Shown here one piece after another: positions 24,431-31,996 of a DNA stretch of 64,000 nucleotides. The stretch comes from UBA4466 sp963925035 (lineage in GTDB: Bacteria > Bacteroidota > Bacteroidia > Flavobacteriales_D > Crocinitomicaceae). The translations under genes were made by a program, and so were the position numbers. Under the pieces are notes generated by a model. The model ran no database searches and was not told the DNA's origin. It saw nothing but the letters and a program-made list of their open reading frames with translations. How positions within the stretch are numbered: the stretch's first letter is position 1; every line of letters begins with the position of its first letter. The stretch covers positions 114,975 through 178,974 of the forward strand of contig CAWUSK010000007.1 of the NCBI GenBank assembly GCA_963925035.1. The letters run 5' to 3'.

Positions 24431-25888
24431 CTAATTCTTTTCAATCAATTCTAGCGTTACTGTATAACAATCCCTCTTCTCCATTTTTGCTTTCAACCAA
24501 GCATAAAAACTAATCATAAATATATCCTCTCTTTCTTTTGGGCGCCATACAATCGTCTTTTCAACCGTTTGTTTGAATTTGTCAGAATCTACGCTGTGTG
24601 CATTGTTGACCAGTTGTTTGATGAGTTTTAGAAAATTGTACGCATTATTCTGTGCGTTAGATTTTAATATCTGGCCGTATGTTCTATCCAAACTTTGTAT
24701 ACGCGATTCTAAGAGCGAAGATTCTTGCAGTTCAATCAATAAAATAATCTCCAGGAACTTTTTGTGCAACGTCCAGTCCAAACCAATTGTAGATTCGTAC
24801 CAGCGATCGCTGCGAGTCAATTCACGTAAATGTTGTTTAGCGGCTGTAAAATTGCTTTGTTGCAGTTCAATCATCATACACACCAATCTATGATTCAATG
24901 TAGCATCGTGGTCGTAGTTATATAAAATAGGTTCTAGGACAGATAATGCCGTTTCATAATGTCCTATATAGTTGTAATACAGCGCTTCTAGGTTTTTGTA
25001 TTTAACATAATGTTTAGGATATTGAACAGGATCGATACTTTCATTCAATAAGTTCAAGTAAACAGCACAATTGGGGAAATCTCTCCGTCTGAAGTAGATA
25101 TTCGCCACATGGTAAATCAAGTCGATACGGTAGTTTGGATGTCGTACTTCGCCCTTTTTCTCCAGTATTTCCAGCTTCTCCACGAAAAACAAGTCAATTG
25201 TCGAGTAATCCTTCTTCGTTTCACCGGAAATGTCAGCTATTTGCGCTATTTGGCTGAGTATTTTGTAATTCAATCCAACTTCTTTATTGATTCCATACTT
25301 CAAAAAAGCATCAGTAAGAATGGTATCGAGGTCAAGATCTCCCGCTGTATTCTGAATAAACGCCTTGCGCACCATCGCAAAAAACATGTTCAAGCGTTCT
25401 TGTTCTATGAAACGTTGGGTGTTTTGGTTCAACTTCTCAAAGAGTTCCTCTTGATTTGGCGCACTGGCAAAGTGAGAATATTCAATTTGTGCGTGGTAGA
25501 TTTCATTCAACAAGGTCAACTGTCCCACTTCTAACGCCCTCTCCTCTGCCCTTTTCAATAATTTAAACCCTTTTTTCTCTTGTTGGTTATCAAGGAACTT
25601 GCGGGCAACTAGAATCCATTTGATCAATTGCACTTCAATGGAAGCTTCTTTCTCCAAACTCAAAGACGCCATGAAGTCAATTAAACGATCAGCCACCCGT
25701 TTCTTCAGTACATTGTAAGCGTTTGAACCAATCTCTCGTTTTATTTCCGCTTCCGTTCCTTTCTCAATCGCCTTCACAAAAGCAATGTTTCGCGTATCGT
25801 GCCGCTTGTTTCTATCGTCTAAATAGCGCACAAATGATTTGACCTCTGCAGGACTTAAGACAGAAAGTGTGGATTTAATATCATTCAT
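24431..25888 (-). CDS. Helical-repeat (TPR-like) cytoplasmic protein, function unknown
   Basis: This 485-residue protein has no signal peptide or membrane segment. Residues 1-75 are highly charged helices. From about 95 to 470 there are repeated helix pairs, including HYVKYKNLEALYYNYIGHY, which resembles a TPR. Such alpha-solenoids act as scaffolds. I recall similar long TPR-like hypotheticals in Crocinitomicaceae-type genomes but cannot name the family. The gene stands alone, 125 bases from the OMP gene. Confidence 0.65.
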   Translation of the reverse strand: MNDIKSTLSVLSPAEVKSFVRYLDDRNKRHDTRNIAFVKAIEKGTEAEIKREIGSNAYNVLKKRVADRLIDFMASLSLEKEASIEVQLIKWILVARKFLDNQQEKKGFKLLKRAEERALEVGQLTLLNEIYHAQIEYSHFASAPNQEELFEKLNQNTQRFIEQERLNMFFAMVRKAFIQNTAGDLDLDTILTDAFLKYGINKEVGLNYKILSQIAQIADISGETKKDYSTIDLFFVEKLEILEKKGEVRHPNYRIDLIYHVANIYFRRRDFPNCAVYLNLLNESIDPVQYPKHYVKYKNLEALYYNYIGHYETALSVLEPILYNYDHDATLNHRLVCMMIELQQSNFTAAKQHLRELTRSDRWYESTIGLDWTLHKKFLEIILLIELQESSLLESRIQSLDRTYGQILKSNAQNNAYNFLKLIKQLVNNAHSVDSDKFKQTVEKTIVWRPKEREDIFMISFYAWLKAKMEKRDCYTVTLELIEKN

Positions 25889-26038
25889 ATATCGTAATAA
25901 ATATACTATAATAATTCAGTATTAATAATATTTATAGTCATAATTTACATTTTTAATTTAGTAATAAATAGATTTAAATAGGATTTTTTAAGCGCTATGG
26001 TTACCCCACCTTTGACCCATAACTTAAAACAATGTATT

Positions 26039-26503
26039 ATGACGAATGAAGAAATGAATGCACCGTTTACAAATGAAAACAAAGCATCAAGAAAAAAGGA
26101 TTCATCAAGAGGAATGAAACCGACTCCAGCGTTTATTGGCGCTTCATGGGTAGCGTTAGGCCTAGGATTAATCTCTTACTGTATTGGACTATGGAACTCC
26201 GATATGTTACTCAATGAGAAAGGATATTACTTCACGGTAATTCTATTTGGCCTTTTCTCTGCTATTTCAGTACAGAAATGTGTCCGAGATCGTGCAGAAG
26301 GAATTGATGTAACAGACATTTACTATGGAATCAGTTGGTTTACAACGATAATATCCATTATTTTATTGGTGGTAGGGTTGCGCAACGCCGACATGTGGAT
26401 GAGTGAAAAAGGATTCTACGGAATGTCATTTACACTCGCATTATTCGCAGCTATTGCCGTCCAGAAAAACACACGTGATGTTAAACTTTTTAAAGAGGAC
26501 TAA
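26039..26503 (+). CDS. YiaA/YiaB family inner-membrane protein
   Basis: The 154-residue protein carries two copies of the YiaAB two-helix unit: FIGASWVALGLGLISYCIGLW and ISWFTTIISIILLVVGL. Each is followed by a short loop with an NEKG or SEKG motif and a second helix. The function is unknown. I chose the ATG at 26039 (MTNEEMN) rather than 26 kb-side ATG at 25997, because the extra 14 residues are not family-like. A terminator follows 24 bases after the stop. Confidence 0.8.
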   Translation: MTNEEMNAPFTNENKASRKKDSSRGMKPTPAFIGASWVALGLGLISYCIGLWNSDMLLNEKGYYFTVILFGLFSAISVQKCVRDRAEGIDVTDIYYGISWFTTIISIILLVVGLRNADMWMSEKGFYGMSFTLALFAAIAVQKNTRDVKLFKED

Positions 26504-26526
26504 TAGTCTGATTTTAAGTTAGGAGA

Positions 26527-26550
26527 AGCCTCGATTTATCGGGGCTTTTT
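26527..26550 (+). terminator. Rho-independent terminator after the YiaA-like gene
   Basis: The stem AGCCTCGA / TCGGGGCT (one T-G pair) with loop TTTA at 26527-26546 is followed by a T run to 26550. Confidence 0.85.
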
Positions 26551-26563
26551 CTATATTTATAGG

Positions 26564-26922
26564 TATGAAAAACGAAATGATTTATTCAATTGTGGCAATT
26601 GGAGTGATTTCCATCTCCTTATTTCTGCCGTATGAATCGCATGACGATTATACTTCTGGTGGATTTTCGGGACTTCAACCTTGTTAGCTGAAGGACTGAA
26701 AACAATAGTAATTGCTTATATTCCAGCGTATATTCCAATCCTATTTATTGGTGTTTGACTTGCGATTATTAAGATTAAAGAGAACTTGGCTAAAGCTATT
26801 ATTTCTTTGATTTTAAGTGTCTTGAATGTATTCTACATCCCATTTCTTGGATTTCCACTTGTATTTAATATGAACTCTTTCGGTCGAAGCTTTAATGTTT
26901 TTTTGAATGAACTCAGGATTTG
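26564..26922 (+). pseudogene. Decayed small membrane protein
   Basis: The ATG at 26564 opens a frame (MKNEMIYSIVAIGVISISLFL) that stops after 40 codons. A second frame resumes in the same place as TSTLLAEGLKTIVIAYIPAY and meets an in-frame TGA. It then continues with LAIIKIKENLAKAIISLILS and a last helix. Together they would make a protein of about 115 residues with three membrane helices, broken by one frameshift and one stop. Its end overlaps the antisense P450 fragment, so the true boundary is uncertain. Confidence 0.6.
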
Positions 26923-27098
26923 AAATCACAATAAGCTTGATTCCTGCCATCTTCAAACGAAAAACACTTCCAAATTCCTTTTTCCAGCAATTTACCTGCT
27001 GATGTAAGCGAGGAATGTCCACCTTGAACATGCTGCCAAAGCACGGTAAGTAGTCCTTTCGGTCCGTCAAGTTTCTTATACGTTTTGAGTTCTGCCAA
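26813..27098 (-). pseudogene. N-terminal fragment of a cytochrome P450
   Basis: The ATG at 27096-27098 starts MAELKTYKKLDGPKGL, like the proline-rich LPGPKGLP hinge of P450s. After one frameshift (near 27050) the next frame gives FGSMFKVDIPRLHQQ, then FGSVFRLKMAGIKLIVISNP and EFIQKNIKASTER. These match the A-helix and beta-1 region of P450s. The remaining ~370 residues, including the heme-binding cysteine loop, are absent. It is a truncated, frameshifted remnant abutting another pseudogene. Confidence 0.7.
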
Positions 27099-27102
27099 TT
27101 AC

Positions 27103-27501
27103 TTATTTAAATGGCCAACCATTAAAACCACCTTCCAGATCATACACTTCTTGAAACCCTAGAGATTTCATCATTGTAGCAGTTTTACCACTTCTTCCTC
27201 CTGAAGCACAGTAGATTAAAGTTGGTTTAGTTTTGTCTAATTTCTCCAATTGACTTTTGAAATTATCTCCATAAAAGTCCATGTTAGAGGCATCACCAAT
27301 TTTTCCAGCATTGTATTCATCAGCCGTTCGAACATCAATTAATTGAATATTTTTATTACTTAATTTTGCTTGGAATTCCTTTGCAGTATAAACTTTGTTA
27401 ATTGCTCCATCTGCACTATTTTCTGTGACTACTTTAGTTTGAGCCTCACTGCATGCTGCGAAGAAAATGAAACCTGCGATAAACACGATAAATTTTGACA
27501 T
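27103..27501 (-). CDS. Rhodanese-domain lipoprotein
   Basis: The 132-residue protein starts at the ATG 27499-27501 with a lipoprotein signal (FIFFAACSEAQ; lipobox cysteine near residue 16). A single rhodanese domain follows. It includes IQLIDVRTADEYNAGKI and the active-site loop CASGGRSGKTA with the catalytic Cys and Arg. It would transfer sulfane sulfur or bind oxyanions in the periplasm. The upstream extension to 27642 is rejected, because the promoter (27559-27589) lies inside it. Confidence 0.88.
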   Translation of the reverse strand: MSKFIVFIAGFIFFAACSEAQTKVVTENSADGAINKVYTAKEFQAKLSNKNIQLIDVRTADEYNAGKIGDASNMDFYGDNFKSQLEKLDKTKPTLIYCASGGRSGKTATMMKSLGFQEVYDLEGGFNGWPFK

Positions 27502-27558
27502 ATAATTTTTTTTTATTAATTTCTGAAATTTAGTCAATGATTGATAAACTAAAGTAAC

Positions 27559-27589
27559 CAAAGTTACGGAGATAAGCTTAGTTTTGCAA
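27559..27589 (-). promoter_or_regulatory. Promoter of the rhodanese gene (TTG-N20-TAACTTTG)
   Basis: On the minus strand TTG (27587-27589) is followed after 20 bases by TAACTTTG (27559-27566). This gives a 5' leader of about 50 bases. The -33 element is immediately next to the -7 box of the divergent gene. Confidence 0.7.
27579..27586 (+). promoter_or_regulatory. -7 box of the DUF4268 gene (TAGTTTTG)
   Basis: TAGTTTTG matches TAnnTTTG and lies 21 bases before the ATG at 27608. It excludes the earlier in-frame start at 27584, which lies inside the box. No TTG is found at the -33 distance. Confidence 0.55.
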
Positions 27590-27607
27590 TCCAATCGAAA
27601 CGAACAT

Positions 27608-28072
27608 ATGTTATCAAAAGAAGCTTTAAAAGAAAAAAACACCGCTTTCTGGACTGATTTTAGAAAAGCTATGAATAAACAAGCTTCTTCAACAGGGCGT
27701 CAAGTTAACTGGATTAACTATCCAACAAGTGTAAATGATGTTTATGTGCGTATGGAAGTGGATGCGAAAGGTGTTCGTTTGTGTCTTGATGTCCAACCTA
27801 AAGAAAATGGAATTCGTTCTATTATCTGGGAGCAAATGACAGAACTCAAAGCGATTATGCAAGCAGAAATGGGCATTGAAGCAATTTTCGATGAAGAAAG
27901 TCATTTTTGGAACGAGCGATTGATTTCACGCATTAAATGGGAAGACAATTCATTGAATTATTACAATGAAGAAGATGTTCCGAAGATTATTGAATTTTTA
28001 AAAGACAAACTTATGCGCTTTGATAAATTTTATCAGGAGTATAAAGATATTTTGATCAACCTTACCAATTAG
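27608..28072 (+). CDS. DUF4268 domain protein
   Basis: The 154-residue cytoplasmic protein contains KEKNTAFWTDFRKAMNKQ and a strand-rich middle part with RLCLDVQPKENG. The C-terminal helix MRFDKFYQEYKDILINL completes it. This is the DUF4268 pattern seen in Bacteroidetes; the domain also occurs fused to restriction-like nucleases. I see no nuclease motif here. It is transcribed divergently from the rhodanese gene through overlapping promoters. Confidence 0.8.
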   Translation: MLSKEALKEKNTAFWTDFRKAMNKQASSTGRQVNWINYPTSVNDVYVRMEVDAKGVRLCLDVQPKENGIRSIIWEQMTELKAIMQAEMGIEAIFDEESHFWNERLISRIKWEDNSLNYYNEEDVPKIIEFLKDKLMRFDKFYQEYKDILINLTN

Positions 28073-28083
28073 AACCTTTTCAC

Positions 28084-28091
28084 TATTTTTG
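28084..28091 (+). promoter_or_regulatory. -7 box directly before the T9SS cargo gene
   Basis: TATTTTTG matches TAnnTTTG and ends only 4 bases before the ATG at 28096. Transcription would thus begin at or next to the start codon, giving a leaderless mRNA. Confidence 0.5.
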
Positions 28092-28095
28092 AAGT

Positions 28096-28902
28096 ATGAA
28101 GAAAACATTTGCGCTATTAGGATTACTAACCATTTCAGTTGCTGTTCAAGGACAAATTGAAATTTACAACGAAGACTTTGAAACATCTGGAATCCCTGCA
28201 ACTTATACATTAGTTGACAATGATGGATTAACGCCAAATGCGGCTGTATCTGAGTATACAAGTGCTTGGATCGATAAAATTGATCCATTAGATCCAACAA
28301 ATAATGTTGCATCTTCAACTTCATATTTCGAACCAATTGGGGAAGCTTCTCGTTGGTTGATTACTCCGGCAATTGCGCTTGGACCATTTGGAAACGTATT
28401 GTTCTGGGATGCACTGTCGCATGACCCTTCTTTTCCAGACGGATACAGAATTCTTGTTTCTACAACAGACACACAGCTAGTAAGTTTTACGGATACTTTG
28501 TTTTATGTGTTTGGTGAATTGGCTGATGAATGGCATACGCGTTCCGCGAGTTTAAGTGGAATTGGACTTGATGGAGAAGTTGTTTATGTCGCGTTTATTA
28601 ACGAAACAGAAAATGGCTTCAAATTGTACTTGGACAACATTCGCGTAGAGAAGGAAAACACAATGAATGTTGAAGAAGCAAATGCAGTTACATTTATTAT
28701 TTACCCAAATCCAGCGCAAAACTTCATTACAATTGATGGAATGGATGATCATTCTAAAGTGAACATTTTAGGAATTGACGGGAAGGTGGTGTTAAGTTCG
28801 ATTGATTCTAAAATTGATATTTCAAGCTTATCGCCCGGTAAATACGTTGTTGAATTGATTTCTAAAAGTCAAATCACACGTACTTCATTGATTAAAAACT
28901 AG
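28096..28902 (+). CDS. Secreted choice-of-anchor/MAM-like protein with T9SS type A sorting domain
   Basis: The signal peptide (residues 1-19, ending VAVQGQ) is followed by a jelly-roll domain of the cleaved-adhesin/choice-of-anchor type. That domain shows EIYNEDFETSGIP, WLITPAI and KLYLDNIRVE. Residues ~195-268 form a type IX secretion sorting domain. It includes IIYPNPAQNFITI, IDISSLSPGKYVVEL and a basic C-terminus. The protein is exported across the outer membrane and its C-terminal domain removed or anchored. Its stop codon overlaps that of the convergent gene in the palindrome CTAG. Confidence 0.88.
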   Translation: MKKTFALLGLLTISVAVQGQIEIYNEDFETSGIPATYTLVDNDGLTPNAAVSEYTSAWIDKIDPLDPTNNVASSTSYFEPIGEASRWLITPAIALGPFGNVLFWDALSHDPSFPDGYRILVSTTDTQLVSFTDTLFYVFGELADEWHTRSASLSGIGLDGEVVYVAFINETENGFKLYLDNIRVEKENTMNVEEANAVTFIIYPNPAQNFITIDGMDDHSKVNILGIDGKVVLSSIDSKIDISSLSPGKYVVELISKSQITRTSLIKN

Positions 28903-29321
28903 AGTTCTGGAAACGGTTTAATTTGAATCGAAAAAGGAATTTCTGATTGCTTGGTTGCGTTCAATAATACGCTATCTTCAGTGATATAAGGAATTTCAAA
29001 GTCCCACCGCTTATCGTCGAAAAAATCTATCGTCAATAAACGATTTTTAGAATCTAGGGCGAAACTGCCTTTTCTAGCAGGTTTTCGCGTTAAATCCTTC
29101 ATGGAAATTAAGTCGCAATGCCCGTTTTGATGAAATATGATGATGTCTTTGTTTTCGTTTTTGACTGGTGCAATGTTCGCGTCCTGCAACAACATCTTGT
29201 TCACTATCCATATTTTGCTATTCGAATCTGTAAACAAGGATGTGTAATCGACAGACTCAAGTTCAATTCCTGTGGTACAAGCCGAAAACATGAGCGCTAT
29301 GGAGAAGAACGGTTTGTACAT
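28899..29321 (-). CDS. Small lipoprotein, function unknown
   Basis: The N-terminus MYKPFFSIALMFSACTTG carries a lipobox with Cys15. The remaining 125 residues are strand-rich, with KIWIVNKMLL and KGSFALDSKNRLLTIDFFDDKRW. This resembles lipocalin-like lipoproteins of Bacteroidetes, but the match is loose. It is the last gene of the HMG-CoA lyase transcript and directly abuts another lipoprotein gene. Confidence 0.65.
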   Translation of the reverse strand: MYKPFFSIALMFSACTTGIELESVDYTSLFTDSNSKIWIVNKMLLQDANIAPVKNENKDIIIFHQNGHCDLISMKDLTRKPARKGSFALDSKNRLLTIDFFDDKRWDFEIPYITEDSVLLNATKQSEIPFSIQIKPFPEL

Positions 29322-29972
29322 TTAGAATAGCATCGCATTGTCCATGAGCGACTGGTAAACGATTTTTGAAACAGAATCTTTAACAGCATCTTTCACACGA
29401 CCAAAACCACCTCCACCATCGATTGCTTCAACAGATTTAAAGTGATATTTGTTATCTTTCCATTCGAAAAGGCAGTTTAAAAAAGCCTGGTCTTCAGGTA
29501 TATAGAATCGTATGATTAAATCTTTAATTCCATTTTTAGATTCTCTCGTTGCAATTAAATTTCCACGAAAACCATTGACTTTTACCAACTCATCTTTTTC
29601 GCGTTCAAACACAATCAGGTGTCGCATTGGTAATTTCGCTTCTTGATTTTTTATAACCGTTAATGCCTTCACTTGTAAAAGAAATGCATCTTTTAAATCT
29701 TTGCTGTTATTGAATTTGGTGAATTTGAAGTTTTTAGCAGAACAAGGGGCACAAACACTTCCCTCCACCTCTATTGTATCACAAATATCAAGTTCTTTCA
29801 GTAAGTTGTATTCCAATTTTGAATCAAAATAAGCTTGATCGAACAATGTTTCAATATACGTAACATCTCCCACCTTAAGTGCTGTTGAAGCAGGTTCTTT
29901 TACTTTCTCCTCGTCATCCTTGCAAGAGACAACTGCTAAAAGTAAAACAAGAAGGTACAAGCTCTTTTTCAT
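29322..29972 (-). CDS. Lipoprotein, function unknown
   Basis: From the ATG at 29970-29972 the signal reads MKKSLYLLVLLLAVVSCKDD, with the lipobox cysteine at residue 17. The start at 29996 would put eight non-signal residues in front and is not preferred. The 216-residue protein has a CDTIEVEGSVCAPCSAKNF stretch with three cysteines. A glycine run (DGGGGFGRVKDAVKDS) lies near the C-terminus. I do not recognise the family. It lies 29 bases after the HMG-CoA lyase gene. Confidence 0.65.
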   Translation of the reverse strand: MKKSLYLLVLLLAVVSCKDDEEKVKEPASTALKVGDVTYIETLFDQAYFDSKLEYNLLKELDICDTIEVEGSVCAPCSAKNFKFTKFNNSKDLKDAFLLQVKALTVIKNQEAKLPMRHLIVFEREKDELVKVNGFRGNLIATRESKNGIKDLIIRFYIPEDQAFLNCLFEWKDNKYHFKSVEAIDGGGGFGRVKDAVKDSVSKIVYQSLMDNAMLF

Positions 29973-30001
29973 GACTCTATAATTCAATTTCCACAAAAAA
30001 G

Positions 30002-30853
30002 TTACGGAAAAACGTTCAGTGATTTATTCATTGTTTCAGAAAACACACGTTGATTGATTCCTGTTTCAATCTTTTGCTCGTCAAACCATTCCAACATCAA
30101 TTCCGTTGGCATGTTCCCTGTTAACGCATCTGTTGCCATTGGACAGCCTCCAAAACCTTTTATTGCGCCATCAAAACGGTGACAACCACCAGCGTAAGCT
30201 GCGGCTATTAATTTCTTAGCGTTTTGAGGTATTGTATGTAAATGTGCACCGAATTCTACATTCGGCAAGCTTGGGATTAATGTTTGAAAGACAGATGTAA
30301 CCATTTCTGGCTTTCCAATACCAATTGTATCGGAAACCGCTTGAATTCGAATGTCCAATTCATGGTATAATTTATACGCCCACTCTGTAACAATATCTGG
30401 ATGCCATTCCTCTCCGTAAGGATTACCAAATCCCATAGAAAGGTAAACAACCATTTCCTTGTTATTTTTCTTAGCTAAATTTTGTATTGCTTCAACGCGC
30501 TTGAATGAATCAGCAATTGAAGCATTTGTATTTCTCTTTTGGAACTGCTCTGAAATTGAAAATGGATAACCTATATAATCAATTCGTTCAATTCCTGATG
30601 CGATATTTGCACCTCTTTCATTCACAACAATTGATAGTAATTTTGAACTACTTTCATTTAAAACCTCGATCACTTCAAGTGTGTCGCGCATCTGTGGAAT
30701 GGCTTTTGGAGAAACGAAACTTCCAAAATCTACCGTATCAAATCCACACTCTAAAATTGAATTGATGTAATCAATTTTAGCTGAAGTAGGAATAAAATCG
30801 TGTAGGCCTTGCATTGCGTCGCGAGGGCATTCTATGATTTTCAATTTATCCAT
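30002..30853 (-). CDS. Hydroxymethylglutaryl-CoA lyase
   Basis: This TIM-barrel enzyme splits HMG-CoA into acetyl-CoA and acetoacetate, the last step of leucine degradation. It shows ECPRDAMQGLHDFIPT at the N-terminus and the metal-ligand region FGAHLHT. The family signature with the catalytic cysteine is GFGGCPMATDALTGN. The 283 residues are close to the usual length. Related aldolase-type lyases share this fold, but the GGCPMA-GN loop supports HMG-CoA lyase. It heads a unit with two lipoprotein genes. Confidence 0.88.
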   Translation of the reverse strand: MDKLKIIECPRDAMQGLHDFIPTSAKIDYINSILECGFDTVDFGSFVSPKAIPQMRDTLEVIEVLNESSSKLLSIVVNERGANIASGIERIDYIGYPFSISEQFQKRNTNASIADSFKRVEAIQNLAKKNNKEMVVYLSMGFGNPYGEEWHPDIVTEWAYKLYHELDIRIQAVSDTIGIGKPEMVTSVFQTLIPSLPNVEFGAHLHTIPQNAKKLIAAAYAGGCHRFDGAIKGFGGCPMATDALTGNMPTELMLEWFDEQKIETGINQRVFSETMNKSLNVFP

Positions 30854-30876
30854 GTCTTAAAAATACTATTTTTGAA

Positions 30877-31908
30877 TTAAGATTGAGATAAAATTGCTTT
30901 GTTTATTCGCTTAATTAATTTGGGACCCTCATAGATGAAGCCCGTGTACAATTGAATCAAACTTGCACCAGCTTCTAATTTCTCCAAAGCATCATCCGCA
31001 GAGTGAATTCCACCTACCCCAATTATTGGAAACGATTTTTTTGATTTATCAGATAGATAGCGAATTACCTCAGTAGATTTAGCTCTAACCGGCTTCCCAG
31101 AAAGTCCACCCGCGCCAATTCCTTTAATTTTCGCATCCGACGTTTTCAATCCTTCTCGAGAAATTGTAGTATTCGAAGCAATTACACCATCCAATCGTAC
31201 TAAGTCAATAATTTCAACAATATCGTCCAATTGTTCATTTGTTAAATCCGGCGCTATTTTCAATAGTATTGGTTTTCTACTTTCCTTTGTGGCGTTAATA
31301 TCTTGCAAGGCCTGCAGCAATTTCGTTAGCGGCTCTTTCTCTTGCAATTCACGCAGGTTCGGCGTGTTTGGTGAAGAGACATTTACAACGAAGTAATCTA
31401 CGTATGGAAAAAGCGCGTTGAACGATATAATATAGTCCTCAGTCGCATTTTCGTTCGGCGTGACTTTATTCTTTCCTATATTTCCTCCTATAATGATCGA
31501 TGTTTTACGTTTTTTAAGGTTTTCAATCGCATTTTGAACCCCCTCGTTGTTGAACCCCATTCGATTGATAATTCCTGAATCGTCCTTCACTCGAAATAAA
31601 CGCGGCCTATCATTCCCTGGCTGACCAATTGGGGTTACGGTACCAATTTCTATAAAACCAAAACCACAATAAGCGAGATCATTGAACATGGATGCGTTTT
31701 TATCGAACCCAGCAGCTAAGCCAATAGGATTAGGGAATTTAATTCCAAAAACTTCACGCTCTAATTTTGGTGATTTCACGGTATACATTTTACTCCATAT
31801 TGATTTCATGCCAGGAATGGCTAATGCTAAACGAATAAGCTTAGCAGTGAAGTAATGAACCTTTTCAGGGTCAAAGAGAAATAGTAGCGAGCGAAGTATT
31901 TTATACAT
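30877..31908 (-). CDS. pyrD: Dihydroorotate dehydrogenase (quinone), class 2
   Basis: This membrane-associated FMN enzyme oxidises dihydroorotate with quinone in pyrimidine synthesis. The N-terminal amphipathic region (MYKILRSLLFLFDPEKVHYF) is the class 2 membrane-association element. The core shows GLAAGFDKNA, NRMGFNNEG, the catalytic serine in VSSPNTPNLR, and GVGGI near the end. The start at 31908 is favoured because a -7 box (31925-31932) lies upstream of it, inside a longer possible frame. The protein has 343 residues. Confidence 0.95.
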   Translation of the reverse strand: MYKILRSLLFLFDPEKVHYFTAKLIRLALAIPGMKSIWSKMYTVKSPKLEREVFGIKFPNPIGLAAGFDKNASMFNDLAYCGFGFIEIGTVTPIGQPGNDRPRLFRVKDDSGIINRMGFNNEGVQNAIENLKKRKTSIIIGGNIGKNKVTPNENATEDYIISFNALFPYVDYFVVNVSSPNTPNLRELQEKEPLTKLLQALQDINATKESRKPILLKIAPDLTNEQLDDIVEIIDLVRLDGVIASNTTISREGLKTSDAKIKGIGAGGLSGKPVRAKSTEVIRYLSDKSKKSFPIIGVGGIHSADDALEKLEAGASLIQLYTGFIYEGPKLIKRINKAILSQS

Positions 31909-31924
31909 TGGAAATAGTTTTATA

Positions 31925-31932
31925 CAAAGGTA
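31925..31932 (-). promoter_or_regulatory. -7 box of pyrD (TACCTTTG)
   Basis: TACCTTTG on the minus strand matches TAnnTTTG and ends 16 bases before the pyrD ATG. No -33 TTG is seen at the expected distance; a hairpin occupies that place. Confidence 0.5.
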
Positions 31933-31940
31933 TAAACGAC

Positions 31941-31966
31941 AACGAGGTGACATCAGCCACCTCGTT
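31941..31966. terminator. Hairpin between the DUF6089-like gene and pyrD
   Basis: AACGAGGTG (31941-31949) and CACCTCGTT (31958-31966) are perfect 9-base complements with an 8-base loop. It lies 30 bases after the stop of the outer-membrane gene and is GC-rich for this genome. The following T run is short, so it is a likely but not ideal terminator. Confidence 0.6.
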
Positions 31967-31996
31967 TAATTCTTTCAAGAAAATATCAACAATTGA

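Noticed and set aside
25997..26038. Earlier start of the YiaA-like gene
   Set aside because: The 14 extra residues (MVTPPLTHNLKQCI) are not family-like, and the ATG at 26039 gives the expected N-terminus.
30860..30872. Plus-strand TATTTTTG box between HMG-CoA lyase and pyrD
   Set aside because: No plus-strand gene follows; the motif is common by chance in this composition.
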